A DNA stretch of 64,000 nucleotides, taken from the NCBI RefSeq assembly GCF_001310225.1, contig NZ_CP012898.1, forward strand, positions 558,001-622,000. Reading direction: 5' to 3'. Position 1 is the stretch's first letter. Each line of letters starts with the position of its first letter. The notes under the pieces are model-generated. The model saw only the letters and a list, made by a program, of their open reading frames with translations, was not told where the DNA came from and made no database searches. Both the position numbers and the translations under genes were made by a program. Source of the stretch: Pseudalgibacter alginicilyticus. Lineage in GTDB: Bacteria; Bacteroidota; Bacteroidia; Flavobacteriales; Flavobacteriaceae. Shown here one piece after another: positions 56,634 to 64,000 of the stretch.

Positions 56634-57878
56634 ATGACCAAAACATTCAACTTACTCTTCTTGATTAAGAAAAGTAAAATCAAAGCCAATGGCACAGCCC
56701 CAATTTATTTAAGGATAACCATTAACGGAAAACCAAAAGAAATTGCATCAAAAAGATATGTAGCACCCGATTTATGGGATAGTAAACTTCAGAAAGTGAT
56801 AGGTAAATCCGAAGAAGTAAAATCTTTAAATAGGTATCTTAAAACGTTAGAGCAGCAAGTTTATGATACACACCACACAATATTGAAAGACAAAATAACT
56901 GCAACCTCTGCAGTTTTAAAATCTAAACTTCAAGGTGTTGATGATAAACAAAGAATGTTAATTCCAATTTTCAAAGATCATAATAACAAAATTAAAGAAC
57001 TGGTTGGAAAAGAATATGCTCCAGGAACATTAGAGCGTTACAAAACATCTTTAAAACACACAATAGCTTTTTTAGAATGGAAATATCAAATATCGGATAT
57101 AAATATTGCAAAAATCAATCATGCTTTCATAACAGAGTATGAATTTTATTTAAGAAGTGTTAGAAATTGCAATAATAACACAGCAGTCAAGTACATCAAG
57201 AATTTCGGTAAAATCATAAAGATATGTTTGGCCAATGACTGGCTAGATAAAAATCCATTCGCCAATTATAAAGCAAAAGTTAGAGAAGTCGAGCGTGTAT
57301 ATTTAACAGAAGAAGAAATCCAAACCATATTGAATAAAGATTTTAAGACAGAAAGACTATCGCTAGTTCGTGATATCTTCCTTTTTAGTTGCTTTACAGG
57401 ATTAGCATACATTGATGTCAAAAATTTAACAAAACTGCATATAAGTATTGGAATCGATGGAGAGAAATGGATATTTACTCACAGACAAAAAACAGAATCC
57501 GCTTCAAAAATCCCCATACTCCCTGTTACACAAATGATAATTGATAAGTACGCACAGCACCCGCAATGTATAAACGAAAACAGACTGTTCCCTATTTTGA
57601 GTAATCAAAAAATGAATGCCTATCTTAAAGAAATTGCAGGTGTTTGTGAAATTGAAAAAGATTTAACTTTTCATATTGCACGCCACACTTTTGCAACCAC
57701 CGTAACACTTACAAATGGCGTTCCTATAGAAAGCGTAAGTAAAATGTTGGGGCATAAAAATTTACGGACTACCCAACATTATGCAAAAATTTTGGATAAA
57801 AAAGTAAGTGAGGATATGAAGGTTTTGAGAGATAAATTCAGTTTAACCGATATAAAATCTCATAAAAAAATAATTTAA
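56634..57878 (+). CDS. tyrosine-type site-specific recombinase (Bacteroidota integrase)
   Basis: A 414-residue integrase. Residues 1-90 form the arm-binding domain (TFNLLFLIKKSKIKANG, APIYLRITINGKPKEI), 105-205 the SAM-like core-binding domain, and 220-400 the catalytic domain. Lys286, His347 and Arg350 (HIARHTFATT), His374 (LGHKNL) and the nucleophile Tyr383 (TTQHYAKI) are present. The first catalytic Arg is replaced by Ala258 in FTGLAYIDV, a change shared in kind with IntDOT-like enzymes. Its place just after tRNA-Ser marks the edge of an integrated element. Confidence 0.93.
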   Translation: MTKTFNLLFLIKKSKIKANGTAPIYLRITINGKPKEIASKRYVAPDLWDSKLQKVIGKSEEVKSLNRYLKTLEQQVYDTHHTILKDKITATSAVLKSKLQGVDDKQRMLIPIFKDHNNKIKELVGKEYAPGTLERYKTSLKHTIAFLEWKYQISDINIAKINHAFITEYEFYLRSVRNCNNNTAVKYIKNFGKIIKICLANDWLDKNPFANYKAKVREVERVYLTEEEIQTILNKDFKTERLSLVRDIFLFSCFTGLAYIDVKNLTKLHISIGIDGEKWIFTHRQKTESASKIPILPVTQMIIDKYAQHPQCINENRLFPILSNQKMNAYLKEIAGVCEIEKDLTFHIARHTFATTVTLTNGVPIESVSKMLGHKNLRTTQHYAKILDKKVSEDMKVLRDKFSLTDIKSHKKII

Positions 57879-57986
57879 CTTATTATAATAAACTACTATC
57901 AAATAACTTATAACTATGATTGTTTTTCTAAATATCTTTTCTTTGTAATTCAAAACAAACATTAACTATATAAGAATAGAAATTTA

Positions 57987-58877
57987 ATGAAAGAGAAAAG
58001 TATTCCTTTTTATACTTCTATTAATGATTTTCTAGAATCAATACCTGTCAATCATAGGACTAAAAATCCTATGTTTTATTGTATACGTTTAGAAGAGCAT
58101 AAAGATGAAATTTACAAAGCTCCATTTCGTAGAGATTTCTTTTTTATCGGTTTAATAACATCTAATGGAAAAACCAATGTTATATATAACAATCAAGATG
58201 ACCATATAAAGGAGTCATTTCTCACCTTTCAATGTTCAAACTTGATTTATAGTTTTTACAAAGAAAAAAATACGGAAGGTTATCTCATTTATTTTAAACA
58301 GGAATACTTTAATTTTTTAAAATTTGATTTTTTTAATGAATTCCCATTTTTTAATATTTTAAACATCAACTTATTTCAACTAGAAAATAATAAATATCAA
58401 GAATTAGTACCAGTATTTGAAGAGGTATTTAAATCTTATGAAAATATAGATGTCTTTTCCAAAGTTACTACACATAAATTTCTTGCTTTACTCTATAATC
58501 TAAAAGAATTTACTAAGATTCAAAATGAATTACAACCATTAATAAATTCTAGTCATTCCATTACAAATCAATATTTAAAATTGGTGAATGTTCATTACCT
58601 CGAAAAACGAACAGTTAAAGAATATGCTACCTTATTAAATATCAGTGCTAGTCACTTATCTAAAACCGTTAAAACTGAAACAAATAAAAAAGCACTTTCG
58701 CATATTAATGGTAGGCTTATAAAGGAGGCAAAATCACTGATTCAATTCACTAATTTAAGCATAGCTGAAATAGCGCATCAATTAGGCTTTTCTGACGCTT
58801 CTAATTTTGGAAACTTCTTCCGTAAGCATACTTCAACCAGTCCACTAACATTCAGAAAAAACTACACAACCCGATAA
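57987..58877 (+). CDS. AraC family transcriptional regulator
   Basis: A 296-residue regulator with an N-terminal cupin-like sensor domain (about 20-170) and a C-terminal AraC double helix-turn-helix (about 195-293): VKEYATLLNISASHLSKTVK, and LSIAEIAHQLGFSDASNFGN followed by FFRKHTSTSPLTFRK. This is the first gene after the integrase and heads a run of small + strand genes, the nearest possible targets being the SRPBCC gene and those after it. Confidence 0.93.
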   Translation: MKEKSIPFYTSINDFLESIPVNHRTKNPMFYCIRLEEHKDEIYKAPFRRDFFFIGLITSNGKTNVIYNNQDDHIKESFLTFQCSNLIYSFYKEKNTEGYLIYFKQEYFNFLKFDFFNEFPFFNILNINLFQLENNKYQELVPVFEEVFKSYENIDVFSKVTTHKFLALLYNLKEFTKIQNELQPLINSSHSITNQYLKLVNVHYLEKRTVKEYATLLNISASHLSKTVKTETNKKALSHINGRLIKEAKSLIQFTNLSIAEIAHQLGFSDASNFGNFFRKHTSTSPLTFRKNYTTR

Positions 58878-58964
58878 ACACCATTTATTCCCGCTTTTGC
58901 ACCATTTAATTGATTTAGGTTCATTTAATTTTGTTTCAAAATAAATCAAAACCAATCAAATTAA

Positions 58965-59513
58965 ATGAAAATGTTAGTATTAAAAATCGCAGTTGTTGTA
59001 ATTGCTATAATCAGTGTATTGTGTGTTATTGCCATATTTACAGCAAAAAAATACACCATTAAACGTGAAATCACCTTAAATAATAGTAACTCAGAGATAT
59101 ATGAGTTTCTACGTTTTCATAAAAATCAAAAACTATTTAATCAATGGTTGAGTTACGACCCTAATACGAAAATTGAAATAAAAGGAAGCGAAGATGGTAA
59201 AAAAGGTGCTACACTTCATTTTTCCAGTAAAAGTAAAAAAACAGGTAAAGGAGAATGGGAAACCACAAATCTAGTAGAAAACAAAAGAATTGATTTTGAA
59301 CTTCGCTTTTTAGAACCTTATACGTTTACAGCAAATGGTTCACTTTATCTAAAAGAAATTGGTGCTAATAAAACCAATCTATTATGGGAATACCATAGTG
59401 GTATGGATTGGCCAATGAACATTACTCTACTTTTTATGGATATGGACAAAATCATTGGGAAGGACATTGAAGCTTCTTTGGCTAAAATCAAATCAAATAC
59501 AGAAAAACTATAA
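58965..59513 (+). CDS. SRPBCC family protein with N-terminal membrane anchor
   Basis: A 182-residue protein: one membrane segment (about residues 5-26), then a START/Bet v1-like lipid- or ligand-binding domain with the typical KREITLNNSNSEIYEFLRF, GKGEWETTNLVENKRIDFEL and LLWEYHSGMDWPMNI stretches. The ligand is unknown. The AraC gene upstream may control it. An ATG two codons on (58971) is an equal start choice. Confidence 0.82.
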   Translation: MKMLVLKIAVVVIAIISVLCVIAIFTAKKYTIKREITLNNSNSEIYEFLRFHKNQKLFNQWLSYDPNTKIEIKGSEDGKKGATLHFSSKSKKTGKGEWETTNLVENKRIDFELRFLEPYTFTANGSLYLKEIGANKTNLLWEYHSGMDWPMNITLLFMDMDKIIGKDIEASLAKIKSNTEKL

Positions 59514-59515
59514 TT

Positions 59516-59732
59516 ATGTCATTCAAAACATATATCAAAAACATAGAAGATAAAACAGGTAAAACCGCTGAAGACTTTCAAACATTAGCAGAACAAAAAG
59601 GCTTTACCAAGAATGGAGAATTAGTTGTAAAGGCTACCGATGTGACCAATTAATTGGTTGAAAGAAGAGTTTGCGTTAGGTCATGGTCACGCCATGGCTA
59701 TGTATGCCTATATAAAAGGGAAAAGAGAATAA
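59516..59732 (+). pseudogene. frameshifted DUF4287-family gene (4-base tandem duplication)
   Basis: The frame from 59516 reads MSFKTYIKNIEDKTGKTAED and so on to ATDVTN, then stops at a TAA (59651-59653). One frame over, from 59652, the protein goes on as NWLKEEFALGHGHAMAMYAY to IKGKRE and a normal TAA (59730-59732). At the join the DNA is ACCAATTAATTGG; removing one AATT restores ACCAATTGG and an unbroken 71-residue DUF4287-like protein. The simplest reading is a recent AATT duplication that killed the gene, or a sequencing error. Confidence 0.8.
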
Positions 59733-59758
59733 ACTACCATCTTTAAAATTATAATTAA

Positions 59759-60394
59759 ATGAACAAGTTAACTGTCACCAAAATAAATGCTATTGGATTT
59801 ATTTTCCTGTTAATATTATTACATCTTATAAACACTTCTATGAGTCCTATATGGCAACCCATTAGCGAATATGCATTAGGAAATACAGGTTGGTTAATGC
59901 AGATTGTATTCTTTTTACTTGGTATAAGTTTTTTAACCTTAGGCTTATATCTAATTAAATACTTACCCAAAATAGGTTCTAAAATTGGAGGAGTGTTGTT
60001 AGTAATAGCATCTCTTGGTAATTTCTTAGCAGGCATTTTTAATACTGATCCTGTAGATACTTTACCCGAGTACATGACTATGAGTGGCCAAATTCATAAC
60101 GCAGCAGCAGGACTATTAGGTTTTATGATTTTGGCTACGGTGTTTATTACTTATCAATTTAGAAAACAAGAACAGCTTAAACCATTTAGAAAAAATATGT
60201 TTGTATTTACTATAATTCTTTGGGGTTTAGAGGTTGCTTTAATAATTGCTATGGGTGTTTATTTGAGTGAAACAAATGGTATGATTACACCAGAGACTCC
60301 TATTGGTTGGCTTGGTAGAATCGTTATCGTATTTTGTGCTATTTGGGTTTGGAGTTGTGCTCATTATCTCCAAAAATCTAATTTCAAAAATTAG
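59759..60394 (+). CDS. DUF998 family membrane protein
   Basis: A 211-residue inner-membrane protein with six hydrophobic segments. PISEYALGNTGWLMQ, GIFNTDPVDTLPEYMTMSGQIHNAAAGLLGF and the final helix fit the DUF998 family. The role is not known. It lies in the middle of the + strand accessory gene run after the integrase. Confidence 0.85.
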   Translation: MNKLTVTKINAIGFIFLLILLHLINTSMSPIWQPISEYALGNTGWLMQIVFFLLGISFLTLGLYLIKYLPKIGSKIGGVLLVIASLGNFLAGIFNTDPVDTLPEYMTMSGQIHNAAAGLLGFMILATVFITYQFRKQEQLKPFRKNMFVFTIILWGLEVALIIAMGVYLSETNGMITPETPIGWLGRIVIVFCAIWVWSCAHYLQKSNFKN

Positions 60395-60399
60395 CTCAT

Positions 60400-60762
60400 A
60401 TGAATATCATCAATCAATTCATAAAAGATAAAATTAAGGAAGAGCATCAACCTATTTTTTCAAAGTTTAGGAGCTTGATTAAAGCAAAATTCCCAACACT
60501 AAAAGAAGAAATGCGAGGAGGAACCGAAAAATATTATGGTGTCCCAGTTTATAGACACAATAGAATTATCATCTCCGTGAGCCCTACCCTAAAAGGAATT
60601 ACCTTTTCATTTACGGATGGTAAACAGTTTGAAGACAAGTATAAACTACTTGAAGGAGTCGGAAAAAAATCATTAAATTTAAGATTGAGTGACCCCAAAG
60701 ATTATAAAGATGACATACTTGAGTATTATATTTTACAAGCGATTGAATTAGATAACAAATAA
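60400..60762 (+). CDS. DUF1801/YdhG-like domain protein
   Basis: A 120-residue soluble protein of the DUF1801 (YdhG) type, with LKEEMRGGTEKYYGVPVYRHNRIIISVSP and a C-terminal helix. Members are small alpha/beta proteins of unknown function. It begins five bases after the DUF998 gene ends and is followed by a VOC gene at nine bases, so these are one operon. Confidence 0.75.
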   Translation: MNIINQFIKDKIKEEHQPIFSKFRSLIKAKFPTLKEEMRGGTEKYYGVPVYRHNRIIISVSPTLKGITFSFTDGKQFEDKYKLLEGVGKKSLNLRLSDPKDYKDDILEYYILQAIELDNK

Positions 60763-60771
60763 AGATGTGTA

Positions 60772-61140
60772 ATGAAAACAACCATTCTAAGAATAGTTCC
60801 TAACATTTATTCCAATGATGTGGAAGCAAGCAAAAAGTTTTATACTCAGTTTTTAGAGATGAAATTGGTGATGGATATGGGATGGGTTTTAACTTTTGCA
60901 TCCAAAGAAAACCCAAAGGCTCAAATCACAATTATTCAAAATACGGAGAACAAACCACTGGATAATAAAGCCATTTTTCTATCCATAGAAGTGGTGAATA
61001 TTGACCAATGGTATGAACGAGCAAAAACACAAGATATTGAAATAGTTTACCCAATAACAACCGAATCTTGGGGTGTAAAACGATTTTTTGTCAAAGATCC
61101 CAACGGAGCAACAATCAATTTATTGTCACATTGTGTTTAG
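60772..61140 (+). CDS. VOC (glyoxalase/bleomycin-resistance fold) family protein
   Basis: A 122-residue protein of two beta-alpha-beta-beta-beta modules: RIVPNIYSNDVEASKKFYTQFL at the start and GVKRFFVKDPNGATINLLSH at the end. It lacks an obvious His at the first metal position, so it may bind rather than convert its ligand. Last gene of the DUF998-DUF1801-VOC operon. Confidence 0.87.
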   Translation: MKTTILRIVPNIYSNDVEASKKFYTQFLEMKLVMDMGWVLTFASKENPKAQITIIQNTENKPLDNKAIFLSIEVVNIDQWYERAKTQDIEIVYPITTESWGVKRFFVKDPNGATINLLSHCV

Positions 61141-61223
61141 TTTTTTTTAAATTAAAAAAGACTGTCAAAGGGTTGTCACAATTCCTAGTTTTCTTTGTTG
61201 TATAAAATTATAATTGTTATAAA

Positions 61224-61463
61224 ATGATAGAAGTATATAAAACTAATATCTTAAAAAAGAAACAAGCTAGGAGAATAAAGAAACAAATAAAAAATAGGTT
61301 TCCTAATTACTGTATTGATTTTGATCTTGAAGATTGTGATCATATTTTAAGAATCGAAAATTTTAACGATATATTAGACAATGATGTTATTATTAATATG
61401 GTTCAAAAACAAGGTTTTAATATTGAAATTCTAACAGATGAAATTTCTATAGTAAACATTTAA
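61224..61463 (+). CDS. small conserved protein of unknown function
   Basis: A 79-residue protein that looks ferredoxin-fold-like: NILKKKQARRIKKQIKNRF, then NYCIDFDLEDCDHILRIEN and VQKQGFNIEILTDE. The pattern recalls the alpha/beta fold of heavy-metal-associated domains, but there is no CxxC. The WYL regulator gene starts 12 bases downstream, so they are likely co-transcribed. Confidence 0.65.
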   Translation: MIEVYKTNILKKKQARRIKKQIKNRFPNYCIDFDLEDCDHILRIENFNDILDNDVIINMVQKQGFNIEILTDEISIVNI

Positions 61464-61475
61464 AATACTATTGTG

Positions 61476-62543
61476 ATGGCATATACAGATAATATTTCAA
61501 GACTTTCACGGTTAACAGCAATTCATTTAAAATTACAGTCCAATTTATATGTGACTGTAGAACAATTGTCGGAGCAATTCAATATTAGCAAAAGAACTGT
61601 TTATAGAGATTTACACGCTTTAGAGCAAGCCAATGTTCCTATTGTGGCTGTGGAGGGAAAAGGTTATACTTTAATGGACGGGTATAAAATTCCACCTGTA
61701 ATGTTTACAGAAACTGAAGCAAATGCACTCATTTTTGCACAAAAGATAATGGCAAAAACCAAAGATGAATCTTTGATAAATGAATTTAATAATGCCATAG
61801 ATAAAGTAAAAGCAGTATTACGAAGTGAAGAAAAATCAAAAGCTGATTTTTTAGCGAATAGAACATTTATAGGAAAGAATTGGCAAAATGAAAAAACAAG
61901 TAATTTTCTTTCTGTAGTACAACGTGCTTTAACAAATTTTAATGTATTAAAAATAGCCTATAAAAAAGAATCTGACTTAGAACCAATTCTAAGAGAAATA
62001 GAACCTTTTGCTATTTACCATAGTTTTTCAGAAGATTGGATTGTAGTAGCTTGGTGCAGGTTGAGAAATGAGTTTAGAAATTTTAGAATAGACAGGATAA
62101 AAACCATCGTTAGTTTACCCGAAAAATTCGTTCCACACCATATGACAATGGAAGAATATGGAGAAATCCAGCGGAAAAAATATTTAGAAGGAAATAGTTT
62201 ACATTATAAAAATATAAAAACAACCAAAATGATAACCGTAAAAGTAACGTACACTGTAAAACCTGATTTTGTTCAGAAGAACCAAGAAAACATTAACTTG
62301 TTTATGACTGATTTCAAAAAAATGGACACTAATGAATTCCGCTACGGTTCCTATGTGTGTGGAGACGGCAAAACATTTGTTCACCTATCTCATTACAAAA
62401 ATGAGAACATTCAAAAAAAATTGCTTCAGGTGCCTTCATTTTTGTCTTTTCAGAAACAAAGAGATGAAAGTGGTTTAGAAGACTTGCCAGAAATTGAAGT
62501 AATGGAAGTAGTTGCTTCTTCACATGATATTTTTAAGTTTTAA
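61476..62543 (+). CDS. WYL-domain transcriptional regulator fused to a C-terminal dimeric alpha/beta-barrel-like domain
   Basis: A 355-residue protein. Its N terminus is a DeoR-type helix-turn-helix (VEQLSEQFNISKRTVYRDLHALEQ), followed by a WYL ligand-binding domain (about 140-220: FNVLKIAYKK, DWIVVAWCRLRNEFRNFRIDRI). From about residue 252 a second unit begins with its own Met (MITVKVTYTVKPDFVQKNQE) and runs through FVHLSHYKNENIQ and VPSFLSFQKQRDESGL, like stand-alone monooxygenase-type (ABM) domains. The frame also opens one codon earlier at a GTG. Confidence 0.82.
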   Translation: MAYTDNISRLSRLTAIHLKLQSNLYVTVEQLSEQFNISKRTVYRDLHALEQANVPIVAVEGKGYTLMDGYKIPPVMFTETEANALIFAQKIMAKTKDESLINEFNNAIDKVKAVLRSEEKSKADFLANRTFIGKNWQNEKTSNFLSVVQRALTNFNVLKIAYKKESDLEPILREIEPFAIYHSFSEDWIVVAWCRLRNEFRNFRIDRIKTIVSLPEKFVPHHMTMEEYGEIQRKKYLEGNSLHYKNIKTTKMITVKVTYTVKPDFVQKNQENINLFMTDFKKMDTNEFRYGSYVCGDGKTFVHLSHYKNENIQKKLLQVPSFLSFQKQRDESGLEDLPEIEVMEVVASSHDIFKF

Positions 62544-62629
62544 AACCTATAAATAAAAAGGAATGTTTACCTACTCCAATTTTAAGATTATAGAATCTCA
62601 ATATTTTGTATTTTTAAACAAAAAAAATA

Positions 62630-63223
62630 ATGACAGATTCCTTTTTTGAAAGTATTTATAACTATCCAAGTATTAAAAAAGAGGACTATAAAACTATTAT
62701 GTTTGCCCACACCAAAGTTGAGTTTTCAAAAAATGAAATCATACTTAATGAAGGTAAGATTAGCAACGAATATTTCCTAATTAAAAAAGGTTTGTTTCGT
62801 TCTTTTGTTATCGACTATAAAGGTAATGACATTACTACCAATTTTTTTAGTCCTAATGATATTTTAATTGAAGTAGCTTCTTTATTTCTTCGAATCCCTT
62901 CAAAAGAAACGATTCAGGCATTAACAGACTGTGAAGTTTATAAAATTAATTTTGATGATTTTCAAAAATTGTATAGCACTATAGAAGGCTTTACCGAATG
63001 GGGAAGAACCTGGATGTCTCAGCAACTTTTTATAGCCAAACACCGTGCTGTAAATATGCATACACAAAGTGCTTCTCAACGCTATTTAGAACTAATGAAT
63101 CAGACCCCACAAATAATCAAAGAAGTACCCTTAAAACACATTGCTACTTATTTAGGAATTACCGATACGTCTTTAAGTAGAATAAGAAAAGAAGTATTGT
63201 CTCAATCAGAAAACTTGCCATAG
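62630..63223 (+). CDS. Crp/Fnr family transcriptional regulator
   Basis: A 197-residue regulator: a cyclic-nucleotide-binding-like barrel (about 25-120, ILNEGKISNEYFLIKKGLFRSFV) and a C-terminal winged helix (VPLKHIATYLGITDTSLSRIRKE). The cAMP-binding Arg-Ser pair is not evident, so the signal may be something else or none. It is followed by a VOC and an AHSA1-type gene that may be its targets. Confidence 0.9.
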   Translation: MTDSFFESIYNYPSIKKEDYKTIMFAHTKVEFSKNEIILNEGKISNEYFLIKKGLFRSFVIDYKGNDITTNFFSPNDILIEVASLFLRIPSKETIQALTDCEVYKINFDDFQKLYSTIEGFTEWGRTWMSQQLFIAKHRAVNMHTQSASQRYLELMNQTPQIIKEVPLKHIATYLGITDTSLSRIRKEVLSQSENLP

Positions 63224-63287
63224 GACAAGATTTTTTCGTTTTCCTTTTTTCATTTTTGTAATCATAACAATTAAATAAATAGATAAG

Positions 63288-63671
63288 ATGAAAAAATTTA
63301 ATCCTGTAGTGTGGTTCGAAATATATGTAAATGACATAGATAGAGCTGTAAAGTTTTACGAAAATGTACTTCAAGTAACACTGGAAGATATGAGCGACCC
63401 AACAAATAAAAATGTTCAAATGAAATGTTTCCCTAGTGATATGGAAAATTACGGTGCAGCTGGAGCTTTAATGAAAATGGATGGGATAACACCTTCTGTA
63501 AACGGAAGTCTCGTTTATTTTGGTTGTGAGGATTGTAAGATTTTAGAAAATCGAGCAGCTGAAAATGGAGCTGAAATTATTCAAGCGAAAATGGGAATTG
63601 GAGAACATGGCTTTGTATCTATTGTTAAAGATACTGAAGGGAATTCTATTGGGTTTCATTCCTTAAAATAA
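63288..63671 (+). CDS. VOC family protein
   Basis: A 127-residue glyoxalase-fold protein: VVWFEIYVNDIDRAVKFYENVL opens the first module and GFVSIVKDTEGNSIGFHS closes the second. It is like the common bacterial VOC proteins annotated as lactoylglutathione lyase relatives, but the substrate is unknown. The next gene starts within three bases of its stop. Confidence 0.88.
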   Translation: MKKFNPVVWFEIYVNDIDRAVKFYENVLQVTLEDMSDPTNKNVQMKCFPSDMENYGAAGALMKMDGITPSVNGSLVYFGCEDCKILENRAAENGAEIIQAKMGIGEHGFVSIVKDTEGNSIGFHSLK

Positions 63672-63673
63672 GG

Positions 63674-63994
63674 ATGAATATTATGGAAAGTATTGAACAT
63701 ATCAACTACATAAAAGCCCCTATTTCTAAAGTCTATAATACACTTATTTCTGAAGACGGGCTAGGAAATATTTGGACCAAAAAACTTCAAGTAAAACCTG
63801 AAGTTGGTTTCGTCAATGAATTTGATTTTTATGAAGGTTATATCACAAAATTTAAGATTCTTAAACTTGTTGAAAACAGTAAAATAGTCTGGGAATGCAT
63901 CGAATCTGATGAAGAATGGATAGGGACTAAAGTATCATTTGAACTTACTGAGAAAGATAATAAAACAACAATTATTCTTAAACACTTTGATTGA
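63674..63994 (+). pseudogene. AHSA1/SRPBCC-type protein, apparently cut short by a stop at a Trp codon
   Basis: The 106-residue frame (MNIMESIEHINYIKAPISKV ... KTTIILKHFD) is an AHSA1-like SRPBCC protein but lacks the last helix and some 35-40 residues. Family members usually continue after this strand with an aromatic, often Trp-x-Glu. Here the next codons are TGA CGA GAA; TGG CGA GAA would read Trp-Arg-Glu. A single G-to-A change therefore seems to have ended the gene. The window ends six bases later, so the rest cannot be seen. An inner Met at 63683 is the more likely start. Confidence 0.6.
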
Positions 63995-64000
63995 CGAGAA

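Noticed and set aside
62889-62899. TTCGAATCCCT, an 11-base match to the T-arm of tRNA-Ser, as a possible att repeat
   Set aside because: It lies inside the coding sequence of the Crp/Fnr gene, is short, and does not extend towards the tRNA 3' end, so chance is more likely.

Overview
The window is 64 kb of AT-rich (roughly one third G+C) bacterial chromosome that reads as a marine or soil member of the Flavobacteriaceae (Bacteroidota). This rests on the codon use, on promoter boxes of the form TAnnTTTG with an upstream TTTG (for example 56231-56262 before tRNA-Ser and 52834-52863 before ribBA), on Bacteroidota-type families (a tyrosine recombinase of the IntDOT kind, a degenerate RibBA, the ahpC-thioredoxin-DUF6952 trio, a 970-residue FAD/Fe-S oxidoreductase) and on the general gene content. 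No species can be named from the sequence alone.

Layout. 1-7.2 kb: the end of a surface-polysaccharide region, with a divergent PLP aminotransferase-like gene and two overlapping phosphoglycosyl transferases on the + strand, facing a FemAB/GNAT-like protein, an ATP-grasp protein and an MBOAT + SGNH acylation pair on the - strand. 7.4-14.3 kb: Lrp and XRE regulators, an M14 peptidase, a metallo-beta-lactamase-fold hydrolase, bcp and nth. 14.3-29.9 kb: a 48-residue microprotein, an ECF-like sigma factor, uvrA, putA, a secreted low-complexity basic protein behind a sigma-54-like promoter, mutS2, a DCC oxidoreductase, a sulfurtransferase, a dicarboxylate/amino-acid symporter and aroC. 30-41.1 kb: an LpxH-like phosphoesterase, a decayed gene remnant, a GNAT enzyme, a SugE/Gdx exporter, a YdiJ-like oxidoreductase, a small outer-membrane barrel, then a three-gene amidoligase cassette (RimK-like ATP-grasp, GCS2 ligase, N-formylglutamate amidohydrolase-like), panB and an RluA-type pseudouridine synthase. 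41.3-56.1 kb: nhaC, a peroxide-defence block (ahpC, thioredoxin, DUF6952, katG, tpx), dgkA, ftsK, lolA, an LptF/G permease, ribBA, a KdnA-like aminotransferase and a nitroreductase.

56.3-64 kb: tRNA-Ser(UGA) followed at once by a tyrosine recombinase and a run of small accessory genes, all on the + strand (AraC, SRPBCC, a frameshifted DUF4287 gene, DUF998, DUF1801, two VOC proteins, a WYL regulator fused to an extra domain, a Crp/Fnr regulator, and an AHSA1-type gene that stops where a Trp codon is expected). This looks like the left end of an integrated element or accessory island that runs out of the window.

Most promising for new biology: the amidoligase cassette at 35990-39352, which probably builds and trims an unknown small peptide-like metabolite; the six-copy palindromic operator array at 9138-9432, which includes the regulator's own start codon; and the tRNA-linked accessory island with two fresh-looking lesions.
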